In this document: positions 63,381 to 64,000 of the stretch, piece after piece
Layout: every line of letters starts with the position of its first letter
How positions within the stretch are numbered: position 1 is the stretch's first letter
From: Actinomyces sp. HMSC035G02
Lineage (GTDB): Bacteria > Actinomycetota > Actinomycetes > Actinomycetales > Actinomycetaceae
Length of the DNA: 64,000 bases
Reading direction: 5' to 3'
Assembly (NCBI GenBank): GCA_001838165.1
Contig: KV835908.1
Span: 5,466 to 69,465 of the forward strand
Program-made: the position numbers and the translations under genes
Notes under the pieces: generated by a model
The model's input: only the letters and a program-made list of their open reading frames with translations
What the model was told of the DNA's origin: nothing
Database searches by the model: none

Positions 63381-64000
63381 TTAGCTGCGCGAGTTCCAGT
63401 TCTGCCAGTCGTTCCAGTCGTCCTCGTCCTGCGCGTCGACCGAAATCATCGGCGCGTGCGAGGACTCGATCGGCTCATCGATCTCGGGCTCGGGGGAGAC
63501 GGCAGCCTCGTTGCGCTTCTTGCGGCGCTTGCCCCAGCCCCACAGCCTGCGGCGCTTCTTGTCGCCTTCCTGCTCGCGCGGGGCTTCCTTCTTCTGGGAG
63601 ATTTCCGCGTTCCAGTCCTCCTGGAAGGGGGCCGCAGCGGCCGGCGTTTGGATGGGCGCGGGCATCTGCGGGGATGCGGGCGCCTGCGGCTGCTCGACGC
63701 CCGAGGGCATGGCGGGCGCACTCTGCTCGAACGGAGCCGGCGTCATCGGGGGAGCGGACACCTGAGGGGCGGGCTCGGGCTGGCGCACCGGCGCGGCCGG
63801 TTCGGGCGTCTCCCAGTCCGCAGGCCGCACTCGACGGACACGACGAATCTGCGCTGTCGGCATCTCCGCGTCATCGACGAACGACATCGGCGAGGCCGGG
63901 GCAGGTTCCGCGACCGGTTCGGGCTCGGCGACCGGTGCAGGCGCAACCGCCACGACCGGCTCGGGGTCCATGACCGGTTCAGGCTCAACCGCCACGGCGG
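63381..64000 (-). CDS. Pro/Ala/Glu-rich protein with basic and acidic C-terminal segments (5' partial)
   Basis: The frame is open to the right edge, so the start may be outside; a GTG at 63995 (minus strand) is the first inside. Low-complexity repeats of Pro-Glu-Pro-Val and Ala-Pro (the first 90 residues), then QIRRVRRVRPADWETPEPAAP, a basic patch (KKRRRLWGWGKRRKKRNEA) and a C-terminal acidic/Trp tail (DDWNDWQNWNSRS). Such tails can bind membranes or partners in cell-envelope proteins; function unknown. It converges on the second EcsC gene. Confidence 0.5.
   Translation of the reverse strand, partial: AVAVEPEPVMDPEPVVAVAPAPVAEPEPVAEPAPASPMSFVDDAEMPTAQIRRVRRVRPADWETPEPAAPVRQPEPAPQVSAPPMTPAPFEQSAPAMPSGVEQPQAPASPQMPAPIQTPAAAAPFQEDWNAEISQKKEAPREQEGDKKRRRLWGWGKRRKKRNEAAVSPEPEIDEPIESSHAPMISVDAQDEDDWNDWQNWNSRS

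Overview
The window is a high-GC chromosomal segment from an actinobacterium. Frequent GTG starts, GTGA/ATGA gene overlaps, the eno-ftsB-DUF501-ppx gene order, a ZTP riboswitch ahead of glyA-folD and several apparently leaderless genes all fit Actinomycetales. The gene content resembles the Actinomyces/Schaalia group; that placement is inference and no marker gene was compared.

Layout. (1) 1-16.1 kb is a cell-surface polysaccharide region: a Wzz-like chain-length protein (5' end cut by the window), a family 2 glycosyltransferase, a Wzy-like polymerase/ligase, a Wzx-like flippase, two giant tandem secreted paralogues (fibrinogen-like GGGW domain, beta-propeller, FN3 and two beta-sandwich modules), a WecG/TagA-type glycosyltransferase and a WcaJ/RfbP-type priming sugar transferase. 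Three promoters here share the motif TRACC-N4-GGTTR about 20 nt upstream of the -10 box. (2) 16.3-43.3 kb is mostly core genome: glyA-folD, xth, a 2H phosphoesterase, galK, an SGNH hydrolase, pth, mfd, a SurA-like lipoprotein, eno, ftsB, DUF501, ppx, a tRNA with UAA anticodon, a Bax-inhibitor-like protein, an FKBP, msrA, an AI-2E family transporter, greA, a hemolysin III-like protein, uppS, a PfkB kinase, xseBA, ispH and ychF. (3) 43.3-54.4 kb is a defence island placed directly behind ychF: type I restriction-modification hsdMSR, an AT-rich HEPN-like gene, antitoxin-type genes (VapB-like, HigA-like) with no toxin partners, and a McrBC pair. (4) 54.6-64 kb is accessory: a membrane-anchored protein plus a secreted protein, an EamA transporter, three EcsC-family proteins, a cytoplasmic GH13 alpha-amylase, a TPR/YbjN-like protein and a cut-off acidic/proline-rich protein.

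Features beyond single genes. Two intergenic fold-back arrays at 14.45 and 19.96 kb are built of 19-bp units that run forward and then inverted around a shared centre. The 13-mer GACGAGGCCGGGG recurs both singly and as terminator arms. Five genes have a TAnnnT box exactly 6 nt before the start codon, the geometry expected of leaderless transcripts.

How it works together. The surface region would prime, assemble, export and length-control a glycan, and secrete two large proteins that may act on or beside it. The defence island combines adenine-methylation restriction, modification-dependent restriction and a possible HEPN RNase. No complete mobile element, integrase or CRISPR array was recognised.
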